Shown here: piece by piece, positions 20,101 to 29,447 of the stretch | How positions within the stretch are numbered: the stretch's first letter is position 1 | How the letters are laid out: each line of letters starts with the position of its first letter | Assembly: GCF_018069755.1 (NCBI RefSeq) | Contig: NZ_JAGQDE010000013.1 | Location: forward strand, 82,939 to 146,938 | From: Ideonella aquatica | GTDB lineage: Bacteria > Pseudomonadota > Gammaproteobacteria > Burkholderiales > Burkholderiaceae_C | Direction: 5' to 3' | Length of the DNA stretch: 64,000 nucleotides | Notes under the pieces: model-generated | What the model saw: the letters and a program-made list of their open reading frames with translations, nothing else | What the model was told of the DNA's origin: nothing | The model's database searches: none | Position numbers and translations under genes: made by a program

Positions 20101-20216
20101 TGCGCCACACGGCGCTTGGCCGTCATGTCCACAAACATGTGGCCCAGACAGGCCACCGGGTCGTCGCAGGCGCAGGTGGCGGTGAACGACGGGTGATCGT
20201 CTTGCAGACTACGCAT
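17139..20216 (-). CDS. catalase-like domain fused to a LodA-like cysteine tryptophylquinone oxidase
   Basis: The ATG at 20216 has an AGGAAGGAG site; 1025 residues follow. Residues about 40-335 resemble the short catalase-like heme proteins, with RTHGILQG (His53), GLFAHPGRSHPVYVRYSS, IGVGIKLFDVPGD and RMQVYLLSADFRR (Tyr325, candidate proximal heme ligand). A Pro-rich linker leads to a LodA-like domain from about residue 378 (VRIHPGIGVARVGNS). Cys795 in CLADAFHPG, with Trp861 or Trp866 in RWMAVPWQGD, are candidate quinone cross-link residues. LodA enzymes oxidatively deaminate amino acids and release hydrogen peroxide, which the catalase-like part could remove. There is no signal peptide. The substrate is unknown. 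Confidence 0.78.
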   Translation of the reverse strand: MRSLQDDHPSFTATCACDDPVACLGHMFVDMTAKRRVAQGQCPARRPVFLRTHGILQGRLTFSDDIPAPIRHGLFAHPGRSHPVYVRYSSDLSDGRPDWESTIGVGIKLFDVPGDKVVSDDGAGTADLLLQNVPFFFVDNARQMCEFTKASFEGWGDEWVQRHAPDTNALLDRMAKPIRSVLATNLWSVVPFRLGSGFCKYMLVPGTSTFPGDPDTDDPHFLAADLRARMARGPATLDLYVQVRPDAASFGEAYLDEHFPLDRATVVWDDKLAPPVRVATIALPQQDVAEPAQAIYGDWLAFNIGRVPAVNAPVGSIAQARMQVYLLSADFRRTQNGQPTTEPSAPGEPQVSNPACPFPHHPSQPQAQALSAEQIARITQVRIHPGIGVARVGNSASDFYVGPETTAPAPTAWGQTRDAGGALKRQAARFRVYGYDQNGNVVAEIQQSANSRIEWSVHVANRKAQWYEFNAAMDLPATCNISVPQRNPTAQGAARDALCIDAGVKKITGIGMNDASFALTGTFQGTSVYLGELRTDSVGRLLVLPGMGVSASPGNTPVYDPAHPGSFNNAAGWYDDIADGPVHARVTIGDRDFDADPAWVLSAPPSFAPDLTSWRTLDDLLRAVWAKAGMLSLPQRVSFQDHVRPALERLTDLQWVNKGFSSMFGADGPMNFRDPALMRKLSFLPPSSLYPDPYAELRRTIFNSFRAVVGDEQDIGAWPWSYGDTFGYTDPTEADAVNAQTYLRLPDYYGYILTAWVQGHFVSDYRPEVSQGIPLDDWPLQERPDMLDRAAMHFCLADAFHPGCELTWPVRHASLFRAPYRIRERQPGLAEPSYGPQLTQDDVLRMGGPLYDQGPGDLTRWMAVPWQGDTAYCRSGYDMEFDPYLPTYWPARVPNQVLTLTDYQTLCDRSKPMDERIAAFHNRPAWLRQLPSANPAPEQMVYMIEHFSEMGVLEARPRPDDLDWLPAMLYVENLTAVKEAELASAHRAFTERYALLGPHDRLLAEAGWFSDEQRNEFATIKLRSL

Positions 20217-20503
20217 CGCAGGCTCCTTCCTGATGTGCCTTGGATGGGTTGCACGGAAGGCGCCACATCTGGTTCTTGTTGGCGTCACTTCCGCGGCTGC
20301 ACACTAGCAGGACAGGTCGACCAGCGGTCTGGTGTTTTCCCGGCCACGCCGGATCCGGCTGGCCGCCGGTGCGAAACCGGCTCGCGGGGGCGCCGTCGAT
20401 ACAGCCGACGCCATGCAACCACAGCGGGGCGTGATCGTCGGTTCCGCCTGCGCCGGCTTCAGGCCAGGGCTGTTGGCGTTGGGCTTCAGGCTATAGTGCC
20501 CGC
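20217..20503. promoter_or_regulatory. divergent promoter region between the LodA-fusion and lipase genes
   Basis: These 287 bases separate two divergent genes. On the + strand TATAGT at 20492-20497 resembles a -10 box that would place transcription start at or next to the GTG at 20504, so the lipase mRNA may be leaderless. The left end holds the AGGAAGGAG ribosome site of the fusion gene. I see no operator or hairpin I trust. Confidence 0.35.
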
Positions 20504-21667
20504 GTGTCCTTCGTCGGCGACCCCCGCCCGCCCGCCCCCACCCCCTTGCAAGCCCGCCAGCAGCGCTGGCTGGCCGAGGTGCTGGGCGTGCCGCTGCCCG
20601 CCGACCTGCCCGCCGCGCCAGCGGCCGCCCGCAGCCCCTGGGTCCCCGTCAGCATCGCCCAGTCCACCGCGTTTGACAGCGTGCTGCAGACCCGCCTGGC
20701 CCAGGGCGCCTCTGAGAAAGACGCCCGCCAGCAGGCCGCCGAGATCGCCCGCCTGGTGGCCACGCGCGAGCAGGTGGAGGCCTGGCGCGAGCGCCTGCCC
20801 GCGCTGCGCCTGGCCGACCCGGCCCGCGCCGAGCGCGCCGAGGCGCTGTTCAAGGCCTTTGACCGTGCGCTGCTGGCGCAGGATGTGTACTTTGACGCCC
20901 ACGTGCCTGGCCTGCTGCCGGCCGGCACCCAGCGTCTGGACCCGACGCAGGCCAAACAGCGCTACGGCCTGGGCCCGGACATGCTGAACAACCCCGGCAA
21001 CGGCTACTACGCTGCCCTCTACGAGACCACCGACCCCGCCACCGGCCAGCCCAAACTGCTGTACGTGAACCGCGGCACGGAAGGCGCGCTGAACGACATC
21101 GGCACCGATGTCGTGCAGGCCCTGGGCGGCCCATCGGCACAGTACGAGCAGGCGATGCTCAATGCAGTGCGCCTGGCCCGCGACGGTGTGGACGTGGAGT
21201 ACAGCGGGCACTCGCTGGGTGGCGGCCTGGCCATGGCCCAGGCGCTGCGCACCGGCAGCCCCGCCACCACGATGAACGCGGCCGGCGTACACCCGGACAC
21301 GCTGGCGCGCTACGGCGTGGACTTCAGCCATGCCGGCGAATTGATCGATGCCTACCACCTGGAGGGCGACGCCCTGAACCGCCTGCAGGATGGCGGCAAA
21401 TACCTGCTGGCCGCCGGGGCCGTGGCCGGCCTGGGGGTGGCGGGCATTGCCCTGGCCCCCGCGCTGGTGGGCCTGCCCGCGGTGCAGGGCGACCGTCACG
21501 CCCTGCCTGCCGTGCACGCGCCCACGCAAGAGGGCGATCAGTACACCGCGGGCGAAGCCTACGGCACGCTGGAGTCGCTGTGGCCTGGCGCCATGCTCGA
21601 GCAGCACCGCATCACCACCATGATCCATTCGCTGGCTGCCCAGGCGCAGGCGGAGCTCCCACCGTGA
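20504..21667 (+). CDS. lipase-like alpha/beta hydrolase
   Basis: The 387-residue protein carries the nucleophile elbow GHSLGGGLAMAQ with Ser237, preceded by NRGTEGALNDIGTDVVQALGG, the usual lipase class 3/DUF2974 region. A hydrophobic Ala/Gly/Leu-rich stretch near residues 305-325 could insert in a membrane. There is no signal peptide. Start is a GTG at 20504. Its stop overlaps the start of an ankyrin-repeat gene (GTGA), an arrangement seen for lipase effector/immunity pairs of type VI secretion, although no other T6SS gene is visible here. Confidence 0.65.
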   Translation: MSFVGDPRPPAPTPLQARQQRWLAEVLGVPLPADLPAAPAAARSPWVPVSIAQSTAFDSVLQTRLAQGASEKDARQQAAEIARLVATREQVEAWRERLPALRLADPARAERAEALFKAFDRALLAQDVYFDAHVPGLLPAGTQRLDPTQAKQRYGLGPDMLNNPGNGYYAALYETTDPATGQPKLLYVNRGTEGALNDIGTDVVQALGGPSAQYEQAMLNAVRLARDGVDVEYSGHSLGGGLAMAQALRTGSPATTMNAAGVHPDTLARYGVDFSHAGELIDAYHLEGDALNRLQDGGKYLLAAGAVAGLGVAGIALAPALVGLPAVQGDRHALPAVHAPTQEGDQYTAGEAYGTLESLWPGAMLEQHRITTMIHSLAAQAQAELPP

Positions 21668-22464
21668 CCCACACCTTTGTCCGCGCCACCTGGCTGGCGC
21701 TGCTGATCATGACCAACCAAGGGGGCCATGCCATGGAACACCGACTGGGCCAGCGCAGTGCGGCCGAGGTCTTCACCGACCCGGCCGTGCGCCAGCTGGC
21801 CGACGCTGCCTGCGCCGGCCGCAGCGCCGATGTGGCCGCCGCCGTCAAGGCCGGCAGCAATCCCAACGCCGCCGGCCTGCAGGGCCTGACCCCACTGGTC
21901 TGGGCGCTGCACTGCGGCAGCACCGACGGCGTGCGCGCGCTGCTGGCTGCCGGCGCTCGGCCCGACCAGGCCATCGGCGAACTCTTCAGCTCCGCCGTGC
22001 TGGTGGCCGCCGGCCAGGACAATCCCGCACTGCTGCAGCTGCTGCTGGAGGCCGGCGCCAGCGGCGACGCCTACGACTTGCGCTCCGACCAGACCGCGCT
22101 GGGCCTGGCCCTGAGCCGCGGCATCCAGAGCGGCGACTGGCGCCACTGGCAGCTGCTGCTGCCCCGCGCCGACATCAACCAGCCCTACGACGCCACGGGC
22201 GACACCATCGCCATCCGTGCTGCCTCGCTGGGCCGCTTTGACCGCGTGCTGGAGCTGCTGGACCGCGGCTACCGCTACCGCCTGAACCACCTGGGTCGCA
22301 CCCTGCAGGTGGTGGTGGTGGCCCCCAACACGCCCCTGGCCCGGGACCGCGCGCTGGTGCAGCAGCGCCTGGAGGCGCTGGGCGTGCGCTTCCCGGTGGG
22401 CGTGCTGCCGCGCGAGCCGGTGGAGCCGGCGCTGCTGGCGAAGTTGCCAGTGGCGCGGCGGTAG
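21664..22464 (+). CDS. ankyrin-repeat protein, possible immunity partner of the lipase
   Basis: Starting at the GTG that overlaps the lipase stop, the protein has 266 residues. A short N-terminal hydrophobic segment (WLALLIM) may be a signal or anchor. Ankyrin repeats follow: VAAAVKAGSNPNAAGLQGLTPLVWAL, VRALLAAGARPD and LLQLLLEAGASGDAYD. Ankyrin proteins bind partner proteins. Overlap with a lipase gene suggests that it binds or inhibits that enzyme. Later ATG starts (21709, 21733) would remove the hydrophobic segment. Confidence 0.65.
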   Translation: MTHTFVRATWLALLIMTNQGGHAMEHRLGQRSAAEVFTDPAVRQLADAACAGRSADVAAAVKAGSNPNAAGLQGLTPLVWALHCGSTDGVRALLAAGARPDQAIGELFSSAVLVAAGQDNPALLQLLLEAGASGDAYDLRSDQTALGLALSRGIQSGDWRHWQLLLPRADINQPYDATGDTIAIRAASLGRFDRVLELLDRGYRYRLNHLGRTLQVVVVAPNTPLARDRALVQQRLEALGVRFPVGVLPREPVEPALLAKLPVARR

Positions 22465-22560
22465 GGGCGGGTCTGCGCATCGTCCACGCGCCGATTCGCT
22501 GTTCGTACCGACCGTTGTGAACCCCATGGCTGGTCGGCGCCGCGTTCGCCTTCGAGCACC

Positions 22561-22905
22561 GTGAAACGCATCTTCGTCCCCGCCGGGTCCGGCACTGACT
22601 GGCGGCGCCTCCTGGCGCAACCCAAGCCGATGACGACTGCCGCGTCCTGGGAAGGGGCCGACGGTGCGCTGCCACCAGAGATCGCGACCGTTCTCCATCG
22701 CGCCCAAGCCGCCACGCTTGCCCACGCGTTCGACTCTCCCAGCGATCGGCGTGGAGACTTCGAACGCTTTGCCTTGGAGTTGGGAGCGCAACGCATGGAC
22801 CCGAACGTCTTCTGGGTCCCGGGCTTCGACAAGCCGGCGCATTGCCTGGTGTGGTGCGACGGCGACCCAGCTTGCCGCCAAGTTCAGTGGCCCAGTGCGT
22901 TGTGA
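22561..22905 (+). CDS. hypothetical protein, probably a degraded remnant
   Basis: A GTG-started frame of 114 residues begins KRIFVPAGSGTDWRRLLAQPK, which looks like the start of a DUF6946-type protein. It seems to lack residues shortly after that and then continues with WVPGFDKPAHCLVW near the C-terminus. No ribosome site is clear. It may be a small protein with an internal deletion or a pseudogene. The family link is from memory of the N-terminal pattern only. Confidence 0.35.
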   Translation: MKRIFVPAGSGTDWRRLLAQPKPMTTAASWEGADGALPPEIATVLHRAQAATLAHAFDSPSDRRGDFERFALELGAQRMDPNVFWVPGFDKPAHCLVWCDGDPACRQVQWPSAL

Positions 22906-23121
22906 CCGAGGGCGACGCGATTGGCTCCGTCGCGCAGGCTGCCGCCGCAGGTTGGGTCAGGTGATGGGGGGGCGTTGGCATGCTGGAGTTGTCGCCGATC
23001 GGCCAGGTCCGGCCCTCGCCGACAGGCAGCTTTCTGGATGCACACCGAGTCGGGGCTCAGCGGGTGTCTGTGCTGCCGGCGGCTGCAGCGCCGGCAGCAG
23101 ATCTGCCAGCTGTCGAATGCG

Positions 23122-23442
23122 TCAGCGGTAGTCGTGTTCGTGCTGGTCCCTCGCGGCGAGCAATACGACATCAACCTCGCGAATCGCGAACAAAACGACG
23201 CACCCGCCTTGGCCGAAAGGAATGATCAGTTCCCGGAACTCGCGGTGCGCCTCAGATCGACGACAGGTGTGCGGCGCAAAGGAGAGGATTCCCATCGCGC
23301 GCTCCACCGCGTCGCGGAACCGAAAGAGACACGTGTCATCTGGTGCGTTGCTCGCCGGCTCGCGCTGCACGATGTGTTCCTCGAGGCGCTCGATGTCGTC
23401 CTGGAACGTGACGGTCGGAACAACTCGAAACCGGCTGCTCAC
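23122..23442 (-). CDS. RelE/ParE-type toxin of a type II toxin-antitoxin system
   Basis: The 106-residue protein has the ParE/RelE layout: an N-terminal helix pair (FQDDIERLEEHIVQ, FRDAVERAMGIL), then beta strands with the basic segment RRSEAHREFRELIIPFGQGGCVVLFAI and a C-terminal strand. The start is a GTG overlapping the stop of the upstream antitoxin-like gene (GTGA). Such toxins target mRNA at the ribosome or gyrase; which applies here cannot be told from the sequence. Confidence 0.7.
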   Translation of the reverse strand: MSSRFRVVPTVTFQDDIERLEEHIVQREPASNAPDDTCLFRFRDAVERAMGILSFAPHTCRRSEAHREFRELIIPFGQGGCVVLFAIREVDVVLLAARDQHEHDYR

Positions 23443-23747
23443 CCGGTGGCCCGCTTGTTCCTGGCCGCCGCAGCCTCACGGATGCGCTGTTGTGCAGCCT
23501 TTGCACGCTGCGCCATGCCTGCCAAGAAGTCCTCGGCTGTCAACAGGCCTACGCCCTTGTCAGCGCTGCGCAATGCCTTCTTCGCCCGGGCGACGGCAGC
23601 GTTCTGCTCGGCGCGGAACTCCGCCTCGCGGCAAACCGCGCCCTCGATGAACTGCGTCAGCGATTCGCCCTCCCGCAGCACAGCCTCGAGGCTGGCCTTC
23701 GTCTCGGGCGCGACACGGATGGGAGGCAATGTGGCGGAGCGACTCAT
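23439..23747 (-). CDS. antitoxin of the RelE/ParE module
   Basis: The 102-residue protein begins MSRSATLPPIRVAPETKASLEAVLREGESLTQFIEGAV, a ribbon-helix-helix type DNA-binding N-terminus. An Ala/Lys/Arg-rich helical tail that would wrap the toxin follows. It precedes the toxin with a four-base overlap, the normal order. An ATG at 23780 gives an unlikely extension. By analogy with the family it should also repress its own promoter. Confidence 0.7.
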   Translation of the reverse strand: MSRSATLPPIRVAPETKASLEAVLREGESLTQFIEGAVCREAEFRAEQNAAVARAKKALRSADKGVGLLTAEDFLAGMAQRAKAAQQRIREAAAARNKRATG

Positions 23748-24096
23748 GGAAAAAGTGTATAGCATTTGTATTGCATCCACGCACCAAGCCCATAAGGTCG
23801 CGCCAGGTTCTTTAGCAGACCGCGCGGACGCCCGGAACGCGGCGCGCTGACAGGTGATCTCCGCGGCGCGGGCTCCTTCGACCGGTCTGGTGCGGGTCCG
23901 ATGGTCGGCTACGCGGTAACCCGATCGGGATGGCGACGACTCCTGAGGGTCGACACCTGCCTGCCGGCTTCACGCAGCAATCGTCCGGACACAGGCGTCG
24001 TCACGGTACGAGCGCATCGCCACGCCAGGCAGCGCCCCCGCCTGTGTCGCCACTCCCGCGCTGGCTGCGCACTGCCAGCCAGGCCTTGGTGACCGT
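23748..24096. other. intergenic stretch without a supported gene
   Basis: The right-hand neighbour is a truncated antitoxin-like frame. I see only short frames without ribosome sites or recognisable protein sequence. The promoter of the leftward toxin-antitoxin operon must lie near 23750-23800, where the sequence becomes locally AT-rich (gtgtatagcatttgtattgc at 23755-23774). Confidence 0.4.
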
Positions 24097-24207
24097 TCAG
24101 GCAATGGCTTCGATGATGAATGCATGGGCCGTCTGGCCGCCTCGCTGCGCGGGCATCGCGATACGGGACGTCAGTTCCTCGCCGACGCGGATGGCCGTCG
24201 TGGACAT
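24097..24207 (-). pseudogene. truncated ribbon-helix-helix antitoxin-like remnant
   Basis: A 36-codon frame reads MSTTAIRVGEELTSRIA, continues MPAQRGGQTAHAFIIEAIA and then meets a TGA. This is the N-terminal DNA-binding part of a CopG/RelB-like antitoxin (compare the usual pattern: T-x-I-R-L-x-x-E-L, R-x-G-x-T-A-x-x-F-I-x-E-A). The toxin-binding C-terminus is missing and no toxin gene follows. It is probably a decayed toxin-antitoxin gene, although a tiny DNA-binding protein is possible. Confidence 0.5.
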
Positions 24208-24245
24208 GCTCGGCGCCAGGTGATCGATCGCATGAGACCCATCCC

Positions 24246-25199
24246 TCAGTCCGCCTCCTCCCCTGTCTCCGTCCCCCCACTGATCTCCCCCACCAGCTCC
24301 GCCAGCACCCCCCGCCCGCTCTCCAGCAGGAAGTAGCGGAAGGCCTCGGCCGCCGGTGACAGCTCGGTGCCGCTGCTGCGCACCAGGTGCCAGCGGCGCA
24401 GCAGCGGCAGGTCTTCCATCGCGGGCGTGGCGATCAGGCCGTGCTGCAGTTCCAGCGCCACGGTGTGGCGCGACAGCAGGCTCACGCCCAGGCCGGCCAT
24501 CACGGCCTGCTTGATGGCTTCGTCGCTGGGGATCTCCATCAGCGACACCGGCTGCACGTGGTGGGCGCGCAGGAATTCTTCCATCGCGGCGCGGGTGCCC
24601 GAGCCGGCTTCGCGCACGATCAGCGTTTCGCGCGCCAGCGCGGCCACCGGCACATGGGCCAGCGCGGTGAACGGGTGGTCGGGCGCGGTGACCAGCACCT
24701 GCGGGTGCATCGCAAAGGGCTCGGCGCGGTTGGGCCAGTCGGCGGGGGCGCGGCCCATCACGGCCATGTCCACCTCGCGCGCCTGCATCGCAGCGACCAG
24801 CTGGGCGCGGTTGCCCAGGCGCAGCGTGACCTGCACGCCCGGGTGCTCGGCGCGAAAGCGCGCCAGCAGCGTGGGCAGGAAGTACTTGGCCGGGCCCAGC
24901 ATGCCGATGCTCAGGCGGCCCGATGCCACCTGCTTGTAGCGCGCCATCAGGTCCTGGGTTTCCTTCAGCAGCGCCAGCATGCGCCGGGCCTGCATCAGGA
25001 ACTGCTCGCCGGCCATGGACAGGCTCAGGCCGCGGCCCTGGCGGTCAAACAGGCGCAGGCCCACCTGCGACTCGATCTCGCGCAGCTGCATCGACACCGC
25101 CTGCGGCGTCAGGTGCAGCACGTCGGACGCGCGCTGCACGCTGTTGTGGCGCGCCACCTCGGTGAACACGCGCAGCTGTCTGAAAGTGATATTCATCAA
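24246..25199 (-). CDS. cbbR: LysR-family regulator of the RuBisCO operon
   Basis: The 317-residue protein has a LysR winged helix at residues 1-65 (ITFRQLRVFTEVARHNSVQRASDVLHLTPQAVSMQLREIE) and an effector domain from about 90 (LSIGMLGPAKYFLPTLLARF). It is transcribed away from cbbLSX, the classical position of CbbR, which activates cbb genes when sensing Calvin-cycle metabolites. The start is the first of two adjacent ATG codons. Assignment rests on family plus context. Confidence 0.88.
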   Translation of the reverse strand: MMNITFRQLRVFTEVARHNSVQRASDVLHLTPQAVSMQLREIESQVGLRLFDRQGRGLSLSMAGEQFLMQARRMLALLKETQDLMARYKQVASGRLSIGMLGPAKYFLPTLLARFRAEHPGVQVTLRLGNRAQLVAAMQAREVDMAVMGRAPADWPNRAEPFAMHPQVLVTAPDHPFTALAHVPVAALARETLIVREAGSGTRAAMEEFLRAHHVQPVSLMEIPSDEAIKQAVMAGLGVSLLSRHTVALELQHGLIATPAMEDLPLLRRWHLVRSSGTELSPAAEAFRYFLLESGRGVLAELVGEISGGTETGEEAD

Positions 25200-26807
<1,608 letters not shown>

Positions 26808-26831
26808 GCCCGCACCTAGGAGACACCCACC

Positions 26832-27272
26832 ATGATGACCAACCCCGCCGGCCGCGTGACCCAGGGCCAGTTCAGCTTTCTGCCCGACCTGAGCGACGCC
26901 GAGATCACCCAGCAGATCGCCTACGGCCTGTCCAAGGGCTACGCCTGGAGCGTGGAATACACCGACGACCCGCACCCGCGCAACACCTACTGGGAGATGT
27001 TCGGCATGCCGATGTTCGACCTGGAGGATGCGGCCGGCGTGATGATGGAACTCAAGGCCTGCCGCGAGACCTTCCCCCAGCACTACATCCGCCTGATGGC
27101 TTTTGATTCCACCCGCGGCATCGAGTCGATCGCGATGAGCTTCATCGTCAACCGGCCCAGCACCGAGCCCGGCTTCGGCATCGTGCGACAGGAGGCCGAT
27201 GGGCGCTCGATGCGCTACACCGTTCACTCCTACGCCACCGACCGGCCCGAGGCCGAGCGCTACGCGGGCTGA
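26832..27272 (+). CDS. cbbS: RuBisCO small subunit, red-type
   Basis: The 146-residue protein shows the small-subunit core, [50 protein letters not shown]. It has the extended C-terminal tail typical of red-type small subunits ([38 protein letters not shown]). It begins 24 bases after cbbL with an AGGAGA site; two consecutive ATG codons make the exact start uncertain by one residue. It assembles with CbbL into the L8S8 enzyme. Confidence 0.96.
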   Translation: MMTNPAGRVTQGQFSFLPDLSDAEITQQIAYGLSKGYAWSVEYTDDPHPRNTYWEMFGMPMFDLEDAAGVMMELKACRETFPQHYIRLMAFDSTRGIESIAMSFIVNRPSTEPGFGIVRQEADGRSMRYTVHSYATDRPEAERYAG

Positions 27273-27283
27273 GGACGGTAGTC

Positions 27284-28225
27284 ATGAATGCTCCGCTGTA
27301 CCGCATCCCTGGGGCCACACTGGCGCCTGCCAGTGCAGCCGATGACCCGACGGCCCCGCCCCCGCGCACCGTCGGCGAGGTACTGGCGCACAGCGGCATC
27401 GAATCCGTGCTGGACGAGCTGGACCATGACCTGGTCGGCCTGGTGCCGGTCAAATCCCGCATCCGCGACATCGCCGCGCTGCTGGTGATCGACCGGCTGC
27501 GCGCCCAGCACGGGCTGGCGGCGCAGCCGCCGTCGCTGCACATGTGCTTCACCGGCAACCCCGGCACCGGCAAGACCACGGTGGCGCTGCGCATGGCCGA
27601 GATCCTGCACCGGCTGGGCTATGTGCGCCGGCCGCAGGTGGTGAGTGTCACCCGCGACGACCTGGTGGGCCAGTACATCGGCCACACCGCGCCCAAGACC
27701 AAGGAGGTGCTGAAGAAAGCCATGGGCGGCGTGCTCTTCATCGACGAGGCCTACTACCTGTACCGCCCCGAGAACGAGCGCGACTACGGCCAGGAAGCGA
27801 TCGAGATCCTGCTGCAGGTGATGGAGAACCAGCGCGACGACCTGGTGGTCATCCTGGCCGGCTACGAGGACCGGATGAACACCTTCTTCCAGAGCAACCC
27901 CGGCATGAGCTCGCGCATCGCCCACCACCTGGCCTTCCCCGACTACTCGGTGGAGGAGCTGCTGCAGATTGCCGACCGCATGCTCAGCCAGTCGCACTAC
28001 CGCTTTGGCGACGGCGCGCCCGAAGCCTTCGAGGCCTACCTGCGCCGGCGCGTGCAGCAGCCGCACTTTGCCAATGCGCGCAGCGTGCGCAATGCGCTGG
28101 ACCGCTCGCGTCTGCGCCAGGCCAGCCGCCTGTACGCCGACCGCGAGCGGGTGCTGGACGCCACCGAGCTGTCCACCATCGCCGACGTCGACATCCTGGC
28201 CAGCCGGGTGTTTGCCGCGGGCTGA
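27284..28225 (+). CDS. cbbX: red-type RuBisCO activase CbbX (AAA+)
   Basis: The 313-residue AAA+ protein has Walker [10 protein letters not shown] near residue 90, Walker [14 protein letters not shown] and a sensor/arginine-finger region with [18 protein letters not shown]. CbbX remodels red-type RuBisCO inhibited by tight-binding sugar phosphates by pulling on the large-subunit C-terminus. It starts 11 bases after cbbS and completes the cbbLSX unit. No other Calvin-cycle genes follow, since the next gene is on the other strand. Confidence 0.95.
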   Translation: MNAPLYRIPGATLAPASAADDPTAPPPRTVGEVLAHSGIESVLDELDHDLVGLVPVKSRIRDIAALLVIDRLRAQHGLAAQPPSLHMCFTGNPGTGKTTVALRMAEILHRLGYVRRPQVVSVTRDDLVGQYIGHTAPKTKEVLKKAMGGVLFIDEAYYLYRPENERDYGQEAIEILLQVMENQRDDLVVILAGYEDRMNTFFQSNPGMSSRIAHHLAFPDYSVEELLQIADRMLSQSHYRFGDGAPEAFEAYLRRRVQQPHFANARSVRNALDRSRLRQASRLYADRERVLDATELSTIADVDILASRVFAAG

Positions 28226-28229
28226 CCTG

Positions 28230-28829
28230 TCAGCTGAGCCAGCGCGCCGCCCAGTCGCCGCCCCAGGTCCAGGCCCACGCCACCAGGCCAGCCGTGACCA
28301 GCACCGCCAGCGCGGCGCCGGCCAGGCCCAGCGCCACCGCCAGCCCGTCGCGGAACACCAGGCCCAGGCCGATCAGCACCAGCGCCAGCGAGGGCAGCAG
28401 GTTGCCGAACGGAATGGGCAGCAGCACGATCAGCGCCATCAGGCCCACCACCGCCGCCAGCGCCGGGTGCCAGCGCGCGGCGGTGAGTGTGTCCAGCCGC
28501 TGCCGCGCATGGCGGCCGGCCAGCGCATAGGCGGTGGCCAGCCCATGCAGCACGCGGCGCGCCCAGGGGCCGGGCAGCTCCAGCGCCGCCACGCGCGGCG
28601 GCAGGCCTTCGCCCTGGCCGCGCCACATGGCCAGCGACAGCGCGGCCATGCCCAGGCTCAGCACCGTGCCCACGCCCGGTACCGGCAGCAGACAGGGCAT
28701 GGCCAGCAGCATCAGCAGCGCGCCCTGGGCCTCGGGGCCGTGGGCCTGGGCCAGCGTCTGCATCGTCACCCGCTCGCGCCCCAGCGACTCGGCGGCGTCG
28801 CGCAGGCGCTGCGCGATCGGCGGCGTCAT
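28230..28829 (-). CDS. ExoD-family membrane protein
   Basis: The 199-residue protein matches the ExoD family. A soluble start (LRDAAESLGRERVTMQTLAQAHGPEAQGALLMLLAMPCLLPVPGVGTVLSLGMAAL) is followed by several hydrophobic helices, including LIVLLPIPFGNLLPSLALVLIGLGL. ExoD was named for an effect on exopolysaccharide synthesis in rhizobia; its biochemical role is unclear. The start overlaps the stop of the upstream membrane gene (ATGA). It ends only 4 bases from the convergent cbbX. Confidence 0.8.
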   Translation of the reverse strand: MTPPIAQRLRDAAESLGRERVTMQTLAQAHGPEAQGALLMLLAMPCLLPVPGVGTVLSLGMAALSLAMWRGQGEGLPPRVAALELPGPWARRVLHGLATAYALAGRHARQRLDTLTAARWHPALAAVVGLMALIVLLPIPFGNLLPSLALVLIGLGLVFRDGLAVALGLAGAALAVLVTAGLVAWAWTWGGDWAARWLS

Positions 28830-29227
28830 GCCGCGCTGCCCGCCACCAGCGTGGGCGCGCGCCGCCGCCACAGCGCGATCAGCCCGTGCAGGCCCGCGCC
28901 CAGCAGCACCAGCAGCAGGCTGACCAAGCCCCACAGCACCCAGCTCAGCACCGTCAGCCCGGTGGCCAACGCTGGCGCGGCCGACAGCGTGGCGTCCACC
29001 CAGGGGCCCAGCCAGGCCACCAGGTCGCCCAGCGCGCCCACCACATCCAGCGGCACCCAGTCGGCCAGCCAGGCGGGCAGCGACAGCAGGCTGCCTGGTT
29101 CGGTGCCGCCGGTCAGGGCCCCGGCGCTGTTCAGGCTCCAGGTGGCCAGCGCATGCACGGCCCAGACGAGCAAGGACCAGCCGACGAAAACGGCGGCGAC
29201 CAGAGACCAACTGAGGGCGTAGACCAT
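28826..29227 (-). CDS. small membrane protein of unknown function
   Basis: Starting at the ATG at 29227, this is a 133-residue protein. It has an N-terminal helix (LSWSLVAAVFVGWSLLVWAVHAL), a Trp/Leu-rich middle (WLADWVPLDVVGALGDLVAWLGPWVD) and a C-terminal pair of helices ending in the basic WRRRAPTLV. Upstream in-frame codons up to 29449 look non-coding. It is translationally coupled to the ExoD-like gene. I recognise no family. Confidence 0.65.
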   Translation of the reverse strand: MVYALSWSLVAAVFVGWSLLVWAVHALATWSLNSAGALTGGTEPGSLLSLPAWLADWVPLDVVGALGDLVAWLGPWVDATLSAAPALATGLTVLSWVLWGLVSLLLVLLGAGLHGLIALWRRRAPTLVAGSAA

Positions 29228-29447
29228 GGTGTGTGCGGGAGGCGACAGTAGGACTCCAGCAGTGTGGGGGCGCCGCAGCGCGGTACAAGCCAGGCCGCGC
29301 CTGAGCATGGCTTCGGTTTTTCCGCAGCGCGCCGCCGCCGGTTTTTTCGAAGCCCCTGCGCGGAAAAGCCTGCTGGATCCGGCCCCCGGCCACCACCACA
29401 TTCCAGCCGTCCGGCGATTGCCGGCCCCTTCACCGAGGAGACACGCC

